Source of the DNA: Shewanella sp. KT0246
GTDB taxonomy: Bacteria; Pseudomonadota; Gammaproteobacteria; Enterobacterales; Shewanellaceae
Direction: 5' to 3'
Length of the DNA: 43,124 bases
Assembly (NCBI RefSeq): GCF_019654955.1
Contig: NZ_BPEV01000038.1
Coordinates: 1-43,124, forward strand
Shown here: piece after piece, positions 15,975-24,538 of the stretch
Layout: each line of letters begins with the position of its first letter
How positions within the stretch are numbered: position 1 is the first letter of the stretch
Made by a program: the position numbers and the translations under genes
Notes under the pieces: model-generated
What the model was told of the DNA's origin: nothing
The model's input: the letters and a program-made list of their open reading frames with translations, nothing else
Databases searched by the model: none

Positions 15975-18188
15975 TTAGAAATTCTTACCTACGAACAAAT
16001 AAAATGCTTGTTCACCGGTATCGGTAAAACCAAACCCTAAGGCTGCAGGCCCCCAACTGGTATCTGTACCTAAGTAAACACTCCCTGCGTAGATAAGATC
16101 ATCTAAGTCAATATCATCTTTATTAATCCAAACATTACCAGTTTCAAAGCTTGTCCCAAGGTAAAGCGGTACATCGGATAACAATACATCTCTACCTAAA
16201 TCATATTGATAGATAAGCGCGCCAAATACTTTATGCGCTCCCGCTAATGCGCCTTTGTGATAACCTGACAAGTTTAAAAAGCCACCGAGTTCTGAAACAT
16301 GCAAAGTAAACTCTCTATCGACATCTACTGTTGCTAAAGCCACCTTACCAACAATCGCATGATTACCCAGTTTTAATGCCCCTTTCCAATCGGCCTCATA
16401 CTGCAACGATAGCTCATCAGATTTTTCCTCTATAGCACCTTTATAACGTTCGTCTCGAATCGATGCCTTAAAGGTCAGTCTTTGTCCCTCTGTCGGGAAA
16501 CTAATACTGTTTAACGTATCAAACGAAAATGCAAAATAACCACCTATAGATTCGTAATCTAAATCAATAGAAGATACAGCCCTGTTAGATAAATCCCCTA
16601 TTTCGCCTACAGCGCCTATTTCTATTAATCCTGCGTGCGAATAGTTGTACCCTATACCAATCTGAACTTGGTTGAGAGTGTTTTTAAGCTCATAAAGTCG
16701 GTCGTTGCCATCATAAAAATCCCAATCTTTGATTTCATACTCATAAGATACTCGACTATAAAAATCTTGGTCTCGGCTTAGGGGTTGATAAAACTCTGTA
16801 CTGATCCTTTTTTCATAGCCTAAGTCTATTTCATTTCGCCATTCCCCACCATTTTCGGTCAGTTCCCCCATGGTATAGGCTAAGCTTAAGGTGATTGCAG
16901 AATCTAGGGTAAAGTCATCTTCCCAGTTAAATCCAATATCAAAGTAATTCGGCCCCCAAGATTTGGCTCGAGTGTTTACGGTTAAAACCCGTCCTTCTTC
17001 TGTGTCTTCAAATTCAGCATCAACACGCTCAAATTTGTTTAATGAGTAGAGACGCTTAATCCCCTCCTCTAAAGACTCTTTGGTGATCACTTCTCCTTCA
17101 TCAAGGTCTAAAGTTTCTCGCAATAATTTTTCACTAACCTTTGAGTCATTATCAAAAACAATTTTAGTTGAAGGGCGATTTAATTGATTGACTAGCAAGG
17201 TTTTCACTTGTTTCTTATCTGCTTGATACTGCTGGTATTCTTGTTCGCTTACACTTAAATGTACCAGCATAGGTAAGGCAGCCTCACCAGCAATGCGTCC
17301 CGCCTCTAATGCTTGCGGCATAATTGCAAAATCTGTCGTGCTCATGCCATCAATAGCTGGACGAATAAGCACATCTCCTTCAGCCAATAAGGTTTTTTGA
17401 TGTTCGGTGGTGGCCATAGTCAAAATAGTAGAAAGTTGTTCAAGCACAGCGATAGTACTATCCAATTCCTCTTTCGATGCTAACGGAGAACCTATATCAA
17501 TGGCGATAACAACATCTGCGCCCATCGCTTTAATCACATCAATAGGCATGTTGTTGGAAATCCCACCATCAACCAATAACATGCCATCGATTTCGGCTGG
17601 TTGCAGTGCACCTGGAACGGTGGCAGAAGCTTGCATCGCTTTAACGATACTGCCTTTTTCTAATACTACTGCGTGACTCGTTGCAAGGTTTGTTGCTACT
17701 GCACGATAAGGAATTGCTAAATCATCAAAATCGCCAAACTGCTCAACTAAATCTGTTGAATAACGAAGCAACTGTGACATTGTCTGACCACGTAATAATC
17801 CACTGGGCGCAGTAAGGCCGCCATTTTTATAACCTACATTTATTGGAATATTAAATTTGTCGCGATGCTGTTTATCACGATAGGTAAGATTTTCACGAGG
17901 AATGGTATCAGAATACCCTTCAGCCCAAGGCGAGCTGAGCATAATTTCTTCAATTTCTGCCGCTGTGTAGCCTAATGCGTACATACCACCAACATAAGAA
18001 CCAATACTGGTACCCGTGACATAATCGATAGGAATACGGTGCTGCTCTAATACTTTAAGCACGCCGATATGGGCTGAACCTTTTGCTCCCCCGCCACTTA
18101 ATACGATACCGACAGAAGGTCGCTCTTTGGCTTGAACAAAACTTGTTACTAAGCTCAGTAAAATCAACAGTGCGATCTTGCGACCCAT
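15975..18188 (-). CDS. Patatin-like phospholipase fused to outer-membrane barrel (type Vd autotransporter-like)
   Basis: This protein is exported and predicted to sit in the outer membrane. It starts at 18188 (MGRKIALLILL), where AGGG lies 9 bases upstream; an ATG 9 bases further up is too close to that site. The signal peptide ends near QAKE. A patatin domain (about residues 25-300) shows the anion hole SGGGAKGSAHIGVL, nucleophile Ser61 in GTSIGS and the catalytic Asp in VDGGISNNMP. A POTRA-like segment (about 315-400: IVFDNDSKVSEKLLRETLDLDEGEVI) follows, then a 16-strand-type BamA-like barrel to the C-terminal Phe (FYLFVGKNF). This layout matches the PlpD/FplA family, in which the barrel displays or releases the phospholipase. 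Substrate preference is unknown. Confidence 0.9.
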   Translation of the reverse strand: MGRKIALLILLSLVTSFVQAKERPSVGIVLSGGGAKGSAHIGVLKVLEQHRIPIDYVTGTSIGSYVGGMYALGYTAAEIEEIMLSSPWAEGYSDTIPRENLTYRDKQHRDKFNIPINVGYKNGGLTAPSGLLRGQTMSQLLRYSTDLVEQFGDFDDLAIPYRAVATNLATSHAVVLEKGSIVKAMQASATVPGALQPAEIDGMLLVDGGISNNMPIDVIKAMGADVVIAIDIGSPLASKEELDSTIAVLEQLSTILTMATTEHQKTLLAEGDVLIRPAIDGMSTTDFAIMPQALEAGRIAGEAALPMLVHLSVSEQEYQQYQADKKQVKTLLVNQLNRPSTKIVFDNDSKVSEKLLRETLDLDEGEVITKESLEEGIKRLYSLNKFERVDAEFEDTEEGRVLTVNTRAKSWGPNYFDIGFNWEDDFTLDSAITLSLAYTMGELTENGGEWRNEIDLGYEKRISTEFYQPLSRDQDFYSRVSYEYEIKDWDFYDGNDRLYELKNTLNQVQIGIGYNYSHAGLIEIGAVGEIGDLSNRAVSSIDLDYESIGGYFAFSFDTLNSISFPTEGQRLTFKASIRDERYKGAIEEKSDELSLQYEADWKGALKLGNHAIVGKVALATVDVDREFTLHVSELGGFLNLSGYHKGALAGAHKVFGALIYQYDLGRDVLLSDVPLYLGTSFETGNVWINKDDIDLDDLIYAGSVYLGTDTSWGPAALGFGFTDTGEQAFYLFVGKNF

Positions 18189-18291
18189 ATATAGCATCCC
18201 TATCTTAAAATTATTCTCGGTGCCATTCTAACAAAGAAAAACCAACATTAATAAAACCTTTCAAACCAATAATTAACAACCAAAGCTATGA

Positions 18292-21200
18292 TCAATCATT
18301 CTTACCTATATGATTTGATGATAAGCCAATAAAACGATCTAGCTGGTTTCGTGGCATTGGCTTAGCAAAGTAATAGCCTTGGATGATGTAGCAACCACGA
18401 CTGAATACTTGTTCCATCTGCTCATAGGACTCAATACCTTCAGCGACTACATGTAATTTAAGGTTTCTGGCGAGCTCAATAATACTGCTTACAATGGCTT
18501 GGTCAGCTTCATTGGTAGCAATATCAATCAAAAATGAACGATCAATTTTTAAGGTATTGACTTCAAAATTTCGTAAATAAGCTAGAGATGAATATCCGGT
18601 ACCAAAATCATCAATCGCCACTTCAATGCCCAGTAGTTTGAGCTGAGTTAAGTGAGAGTTAGCAATTTGCATCTCTTTCATCAAAACCCCTTCAGTGATT
18701 TCGATGGCCAAACATTTTGGCGGCATCCCCGTATCAGCTAAAATAATTTTTAAACTATCAATAAAATCAGCTTGCCTAAATTGCACTGCTGATACATTGA
18801 CTGAAAGTTGAAATGGTTCATCATATAACTCATTCCAACGCGCTCCATCCACACATGCTTGCCTGAGTACCCAGCGATCAATATCAATAATCAGTCCACA
18901 GGACTCTGCTACTTTGATAAAAATATCAGGGCGAATAAAACCATCTTGTGGGTGCTGCCAACGAATAAGCGCCTCCATGCCAATAAATTTATCGCCTTGT
19001 AAAATATCAATTTGTGGCTGATAAAATAGCTCAAGATCATTGTTCTCTAACGCTTTACGAAGTTCTGATTCTATTCTCAGGTGATACTGAGCCTCAGCGT
19101 TTCTCTCTGCTGAGTAATATTGAAAATTACCGCGGCCTTCTTCTTTAGCGTGGTACATTGCCAAGTCAGCATTTTTAATCAAGGTTTCTGGATCTAGGGT
19201 ATCTTCTGGCCAAATACTGATACCAATACTCGTGGAAACAAAGAACTCGCGACCGAACAACCTAAATGGTGCGCAGATTTCCTGCAGTATGGTTTCAGCA
19301 ACCAAATTGACTTGATCAACATCGTTTGCATTTCTCAGTAAAATAACAAACTCATCGCCGCCAAAACGACATACTAAGTGTTGTTCGCCCACGCTATTTT
19401 GCAACCGTTTAGCCGCTTCCACTAGCAAGGCATCGCCCATACTATGGCCGTAGGAGTCATTCACATGCTTAAAACGATCTAAATCTAAAAACAGTAACGC
19501 AAGCTTTTCACCAAACTGGTTGGCATTATCGGTGATGTTGGTCAGTTTACGATTGAACATCGAACGATTAGCCAGTCCTGTGAGCACATCATAATTAGCA
19601 AGATTTCGTAAATTTAATTCGTTTTCTTTACGGCTGGTAATGTCAGAAAATACCACAACGTAATGCTGCGCATCCCCTTGTTTGTCCAGCATCACCGAAA
19701 TATTTATCCATACCGGAAAGGACTGATTATGCTCTCTAATAAAAGTGAGTTCGCCATTCCAAGAGCGCTCAGTAACCAACAAATCATCTATATTGTAAGA
19801 CTGATTACTTGAATGCATGAGTGATTCAAAGGATTGGCCTATGAGCTTGTCTTGCCTGCAATGCAATAAGGTATTAGCCGCGGAATTTACGACTTTGATG
19901 CACTTTTCTCTATCAAGGATCAGCATGCCTTCTGAGGTGTTTTCAAACGCTTTTGCTAATAAGTCTATTTCATTTTGTAATTCTCTTTGCTCAGATATTT
20001 CAGTATAGATACCTGCAACGCGCTCTAATTGAGACGTTTCTGAATTACGAGAAACCATCCGGCCACGGATCCGGAGCCACCCAACCATACCGGGGGCTCT
20101 ATGGTAGCGAAACTCTATATCGACAGCATTTTGATTACCTTTTAGCAGCGCTAACCACTGTTGATTAACCGCGTCTTTATCTTCTTCAATAATAGGCAAG
20201 TCGGGTAAATAGTAAGAGAACTGTCTACGTTCGCCTAATATCCCAGATTTATTTTCAAAATGAATTTGATTTGATTCGCTATCCCACTCCCATAAATCTG
20301 AGTCACTGCCTCGTAATGATTGACGTAACTTATCTTCACTTTCTCTTAGGGCCGAATTAATTCCAATAACACGCTGCACTTGTTTTTGGCGTAACCATAC
20401 GGATGAAAAAGCGATGAATAAAATAGTAAATAATACAACGGCTTTAAACCATTGCGATGCCCACCAATACTGTTCAACTTCAAATTCGAACTGAAAAGGC
20501 TCGTTTGCCCAAACACCATGACGTTGATGGAGTAAATCTAAGGTGTAAACTCCGGCTTTGAGGTCGGCAATGTTGATCTGTGTTTGGCCTACTAGTGAAA
20601 TATATCGTGGGATTTCAGCTGAACCTTGTGATACTAGACGATATTTAAGGCTCATTGATGCTGTATTGATATAATCAAATGTGGTCATTTGAAAACTGAT
20701 TAGCTTGGCATCTGGGCGAACTTTATCGAAAGAGCTAGGCAGTAAATTGAGCTCTGTATGGTCTTCATAAAAGACCGATATCGACTCAAGAAAAATATCA
20801 TCCTCTTCCACACGTTGAGTCAATTTTTCAACATCTATCAACATCGCACCATCAGGGCTTCCTAAATAAAGCCCCAAATTTTCGTCATAAAAAGCAGCAG
20901 ATTCATTAAACTCTGAGGAAATGAAACCATCATTAGCCGCAAAGACTTCAATTGCCTTAGTCGCTCGGTTTTGACGAATAACGCTCGACGAACACCCCAC
21001 CACATTGTACTTAGGCAGTTGTTGTATGAAGTAAATCGTCGAACACTCGGCGTTCCACATTTCATTGACTGACACTGCACTATTCGTGGTGGTATTAAAT
21101 TGGATTAAGCCATCTTGATAGGTACCAAGCCATAAATGTTCTTCATCGATATTAATGATGTTATTAATAGAAATATTACTGAATTGGCTTATTAATATAT

Positions 21201-22746
21201 CGGCAAGAGAATTGAACCTATTATATTGATCAAAATATCCGAAAAACTTTTCTCCTCCCACCCATAGTCGATGCGCTTTATCCCGATACACACTACTGAT
21301 ATTAACTGTACGCTGACTATTATTATCGTCAAATAATGGAATCGAAACGATGTCTTTAAGTTCAGGTTCCCAATAATAAAGGTGATTAAACCCTCCCCAC
21401 CAAATTCTGCCTTCTAAATAGGGATCTTGATAAGCCGTGAATAAAGCTTCTCCCTTAAGGCCATCACTTAACGAAGCAAATTGATCAAATGGAACTTGTT
21501 CATCTGATTGCTTGTTATAGACAAAAACACCGTTAGTTGTAGCAATAGCAATGTGTTCGTCACCTAATTCTGTGATCCCATAAACAGAGTCGCTTGCTTC
21601 AAACCCAAAAGGTAAATGCAAACTGGAACTCATATTTTGTTTATCTACAATCAATAATCCGCCATCGCCGCCAAGCCAAACTGTTTCAGGCTCGGCAAAG
21701 ATGCTCCAAATCATTTCATCTTGTAGGCGGTATTTTGAAGCTTTATTAAAGTAATCAATTAAAAAATCAGGTTTTACTGCTAACAAGGCTAAGCCTTCAC
21801 CAGAGCCACCAACCCAAATCAAATCATGTGAATCCACTGCGATATAGTCGACGTAATCAATATCGGTATGAAGCTTTAATTGATCTTTATAGGACTCGAT
21901 GCTGTCATTTGAAGGGTTATATGAGAATAACCCTGATGTGGTGGTCATCCATAACAAGCCTCGACTATCTTCTACAAGTTGATGAATATTAAAAGGCACT
22001 GTTGATATAGGTTCGAGCGAGTTATTGGCAATATCAGCCTTAAAAAGCCCTTTACTGGTATATACCCAAACATTGCCGAATGAATCAACGTAAGTTCCTC
22101 GAATTGAAATATCATCTCCCCAATCGAGTTGCTTGATCAATTCACCTTGGTAATCTCTTACTTCAATTTGATAACGAGAAGAATAGATAAGTTTGTTGTC
22201 AGCGAGTTGACCAACGCTATTCCAAATTAGCCTATCGTCGAGTTTATATTGATGAATTAATTTGAGTTGTAAGCTGCTTGCATCAAGCTCAAACATGCCT
22301 CCAGATAAGGTCAATAATGCTAAGTTGCCATTATTCAATTGAGTATATGCATTGATATAGTCATCTAAAAAAGTATCTGTTGGACCGAGTAAATCTGAAA
22401 ATTGATTGTTTTCTATATCGTAGAGGACAAGCGAGGTAAGCGTACCTATGAGTAAGTGCGTTTTATCAACTTTAACGAGGAAGTTAATGTTTTCATCGGT
22501 TAATGCATTAGCTGTATCAGGTTGGTCAATTCGGCGAATGACCGAACTACTCACTCTAAAAAGTCCTTGTTCAGTCCCTAGCCAAACATAACCATAGTCA
22601 TCAAACTCAATATCATTGATGGTGTAATTAGCTAAGCCATCTTGAACATTGAACAAACGCTGAACCACATTAACAGCATAAGCTTGAGTGCAAAAAATGA
22701 TTGTCAGGCATAAGACTGTAAAAAACCGTAGAACGCTTTTTATCAT
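18292..22746 (-). CDS. Membrane sensor with beta-propeller, PAS, GGDEF and EAL domains
   Basis: The 1484-residue cyclic-di-GMP signalling protein has a signal peptide (about 1-24). A periplasmic two-component-regulator (reg_prop) beta-propeller with repeated IWxGxxxGL-type blades covers about 25-640, and a Y_Y_Y domain about 680-755. One transmembrane helix lies near 762-785 (KAVVLFTILFIAFSSVWL). PAS domains cover about 800-930 and 935-1050. The GGDEF motif is intact at 1129-1133 (CRFGGDEFVILL), and the EAL domain begins near 1245 with E1258-A-L1260 and DDFGTGYSSL. The inhibitory I-site position (RxxD) reads G-E-Q-H, so product inhibition is probably absent. Both catalytic motifs are intact, so cyclase, phosphodiesterase or both are possible. 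It is a single gene between patatin and lpdA. The ligand is unknown; such propellers in bacterial sensors often sense glycans. Confidence 0.92.
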   Translation of the reverse strand: MIKSVLRFFTVLCLTIIFCTQAYAVNVVQRLFNVQDGLANYTINDIEFDDYGYVWLGTEQGLFRVSSSVIRRIDQPDTANALTDENINFLVKVDKTHLLIGTLTSLVLYDIENNQFSDLLGPTDTFLDDYINAYTQLNNGNLALLTLSGGMFELDASSLQLKLIHQYKLDDRLIWNSVGQLADNKLIYSSRYQIEVRDYQGELIKQLDWGDDISIRGTYVDSFGNVWVYTSKGLFKADIANNSLEPISTVPFNIHQLVEDSRGLLWMTTTSGLFSYNPSNDSIESYKDQLKLHTDIDYVDYIAVDSHDLIWVGGSGEGLALLAVKPDFLIDYFNKASKYRLQDEMIWSIFAEPETVWLGGDGGLLIVDKQNMSSSLHLPFGFEASDSVYGITELGDEHIAIATTNGVFVYNKQSDEQVPFDQFASLSDGLKGEALFTAYQDPYLEGRIWWGGFNHLYYWEPELKDIVSIPLFDDNNSQRTVNISSVYRDKAHRLWVGGEKFFGYFDQYNRFNSLADILISQFSNISINNIINIDEEHLWLGTYQDGLIQFNTTTNSAVSVNEMWNAECSTIYFIQQLPKYNVVGCSSSVIRQNRATKAIEVFAANDGFISSEFNESAAFYDENLGLYLGSPDGAMLIDVEKLTQRVEEDDIFLESISVFYEDHTELNLLPSSFDKVRPDAKLISFQMTTFDYINTASMSLKYRLVSQGSAEIPRYISLVGQTQINIADLKAGVYTLDLLHQRHGVWANEPFQFEFEVEQYWWASQWFKAVVLFTILFIAFSSVWLRQKQVQRVIGINSALRESEDKLRQSLRGSDSDLWEWDSESNQIHFENKSGILGERRQFSYYLPDLPIIEEDKDAVNQQWLALLKGNQNAVDIEFRYHRAPGMVGWLRIRGRMVSRNSETSQLERVAGIYTEISEQRELQNEIDLLAKAFENTSEGMLILDREKCIKVVNSAANTLLHCRQDKLIGQSFESLMHSSNQSYNIDDLLVTERSWNGELTFIREHNQSFPVWINISVMLDKQGDAQHYVVVFSDITSRKENELNLRNLANYDVLTGLANRSMFNRKLTNITDNANQFGEKLALLFLDLDRFKHVNDSYGHSMGDALLVEAAKRLQNSVGEQHLVCRFGGDEFVILLRNANDVDQVNLVAETILQEICAPFRLFGREFFVSTSIGISIWPEDTLDPETLIKNADLAMYHAKEEGRGNFQYYSAERNAEAQYHLRIESELRKALENNDLELFYQPQIDILQGDKFIGMEALIRWQHPQDGFIRPDIFIKVAESCGLIIDIDRWVLRQACVDGARWNELYDEPFQLSVNVSAVQFRQADFIDSLKIILADTGMPPKCLAIEITEGVLMKEMQIANSHLTQLKLLGIEVAIDDFGTGYSSLAYLRNFEVNTLKIDRSFLIDIATNEADQAIVSSIIELARNLKLHVVAEGIESYEQMEQVFSRGCYIIQGYYFAKPMPRNQLDRFIGLSSNHIGKND

Positions 22747-22898
22747 TATTAGGTAGGTACTCTTTTAAAAACGATGAATATTTTTCGTTGGAGTTTCCTT
22801 GCAAAAATAACGTCGGCTTCATGCCTACAACAAATCAGTATTTAAAATATCACTATTGATACAGATTTTAAATATATCACTTACATGTAAATTTAGAC

Positions 22899-22925
22899 CA
22901 AAAAAAAGCACCCCGAAAGGTGCTT
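22899..22925 (-). terminator. Terminator after lpdA
   Basis: AAAGCACC (22904-22911) pairs with GGTGCTTT (22918-22925). On the minus strand it runs into eight or more U (poly-A at 22899-22906). It ends the lpdA transcript about 30 bases after the stop. Confidence 0.9.
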
Positions 22926-22954
22926 TAATACAAATTGCTATAAATATTGACAGA

Positions 22955-24382
22955 TTACTTTTTCTTTTTTGCTTTTGGATTTGGCAAATCAGTAATTGAA
23001 CCTTCGTAAACTTCAGCAGCAAGACCCACTGATTCATGTAATGTTGGGTGAGCATGGATAGTTAATGCTAAATCTTCAGCATCACAACCCATTTCAATTG
23101 CTAGGCCAATTTCACCTAATAATTCGCCACCGTTAACACCAACAACAGCACCACCAATTACGCGATGAGTTTCTTTGTCGAAGATTAACTTAGTCATACC
23201 ATCGCTAGCGTCAGAAGCAATTGCACGACCACTTGCCGCCCAAGGGAAGCTTGCTGTTTCGTATGCAACGCCTTGCTCTTTTGCTTCTTTCTCAGTTAAA
23301 CCTACCCATGCAACTTCTGGGTCAGTGTAAGCGATTGAAGGAATGACTTTAGGATCGAAGAAGTGCTTAAGACCTGAAATAACTTCAGCAGCAACATGAC
23401 CTTCATGCACACCTTTATGAGCCAACATTGGTTGACCAACGATATCACCGATAGCGAAGATGTTAGGTACATTAGTACGTAACTGCTTATCAACATTGAT
23501 AAAACCACGCTCATCAACATTGACACCCGCTTTTTCAGCGTCAATTGATTTACCGTTTGGTGTACGTCCAATAGCCACTAATACTGCATCGTAACGGATA
23601 GGCTCAGCTGGTGCTTTTTTGCCTTCCATTGTGACGTAAATACCGTCTTCTTTCGCTTCAACTGCTGTAACTTTCGTTTCAAGCATCAAGTTGAACTTCT
23701 TCTTGATCTTCTTAGTGAAGATACGAACGATATCTTTATCTGCTGCTGGAATCACTTGGTCGAACATTTCAACGACGTCGATTTCACTACCAATTGATGA
23801 GTAAACTGTACCCATTTCTAGGCCAATAATACCGCCACCCATAACTAATAACTTACCTGGAACTTCTTTAAGTTCTAGTGCGTCAGTAGAATCCCAAATA
23901 CGTGGGTCTTCATGTGGAATAAACGGTAATTCGATTGGACGAGAACCCGCAGCAATAATAGCGTGTTCAAAATTGATCACTTTAACGCCGTCTTCACCTT
24001 GTACTTCGATAGTGTTTGGCGAAGTGAATTTACCGTAACCGTTAACCACATCAACTTTACGCATTTTAGACATTCCGCCTAAACCACCAGTTAACTGACC
24101 AACAACTTTTTCTTTAAAGCCGCGAAGTTTTTCTAAATCAATCGTTGGCTCACCAAATACAACACCGTGATGCGCAACTTCTTTAGCTTCTTCAATCACT
24201 TTAGCGACGTGTAAAAGTGCTTTTGACGGGATACAACCCACATTCAAACAAACACCGCCTAACGTGCTAAAACGTTCAACAATAACCGTTTCTAAACCTA
24301 AATCTGCAGCTCGGAATGCTGCTGAATAGCCTGCAGGGCCTGAACCAAGTACTACTACCTGAGTTTTGATTTCGTTACTCAT
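22955..24382 (-). CDS. lpdA: Dihydrolipoamide dehydrogenase (E3)
   Basis: E3 is the FAD enzyme that reoxidises dihydrolipoyl groups of the pyruvate and 2-oxoglutarate dehydrogenase complexes and the glycine cleavage system. The start at 24382 (MSNEIKTQVVVLGSGPAG) gives 475 residues; a 20-residue upstream extension is rejected. The FAD dinucleotide fold GSGPAGYSAAFRA is followed by the redox disulfide GGVCLNVGCIPSK. The NAD fold is GGGIIGLEMGTVY (about 181-193). The second FAD block TNVPNIFAIGDIVGQPMLAHK and the catalytic His-Glu pair in HAHPTLHES are present. A terminator and about 156 bases separate it from aceF, so it probably also has its own promoter, as in E. coli, where lpdA serves several complexes. 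Confidence 0.97.
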   Translation of the reverse strand: MSNEIKTQVVVLGSGPAGYSAAFRAADLGLETVIVERFSTLGGVCLNVGCIPSKALLHVAKVIEEAKEVAHHGVVFGEPTIDLEKLRGFKEKVVGQLTGGLGGMSKMRKVDVVNGYGKFTSPNTIEVQGEDGVKVINFEHAIIAAGSRPIELPFIPHEDPRIWDSTDALELKEVPGKLLVMGGGIIGLEMGTVYSSIGSEIDVVEMFDQVIPAADKDIVRIFTKKIKKKFNLMLETKVTAVEAKEDGIYVTMEGKKAPAEPIRYDAVLVAIGRTPNGKSIDAEKAGVNVDERGFINVDKQLRTNVPNIFAIGDIVGQPMLAHKGVHEGHVAAEVISGLKHFFDPKVIPSIAYTDPEVAWVGLTEKEAKEQGVAYETASFPWAASGRAIASDASDGMTKLIFDKETHRVIGGAVVGVNGGELLGEIGLAIEMGCDAEDLALTIHAHPTLHESVGLAAEVYEGSITDLPNPKAKKKK

Positions 24383-24504
24383 GTTTTCCTCTATTTTTCT
24401 CTTGTTGGCGGAAAAACCGTCCAAACTGCAAAATGTGGGCAAATCTTGTAAGGTGGCCGCATTTTACCCTTTGTTTGATACTGATCACAATCCTGTGACG
24501 AGAT

Positions 24505-24537
24505 AAAAAAGGCTGCTCACAGTGAGCAGCCTTTTTC
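24505..24537 (-). terminator. Terminator between aceF and lpdA
   Basis: GGCTGCTCA pairs with TGAGCAGCC around a 3-base loop, flanked by A and T runs. It lies directly after the aceF stop on the minus strand, so aceE-aceF transcription can end before lpdA. Confidence 0.88.
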
Positions 24538-24538
24538 T

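Noticed and set aside
19953..20168. Plus-strand frames antisense to the GGDEF/EAL sensor gene
   Set aside because: They lie wholly within a long conserved minus-strand gene with intact motifs and have no independent coding evidence.
24485..24498. TCACA-ATCC-TGTGA dyad upstream of lpdA
   Set aside because: The half-sites are in the reverse order and spacing of a CRP site, so it is not a CRP site. No other known operator fits.
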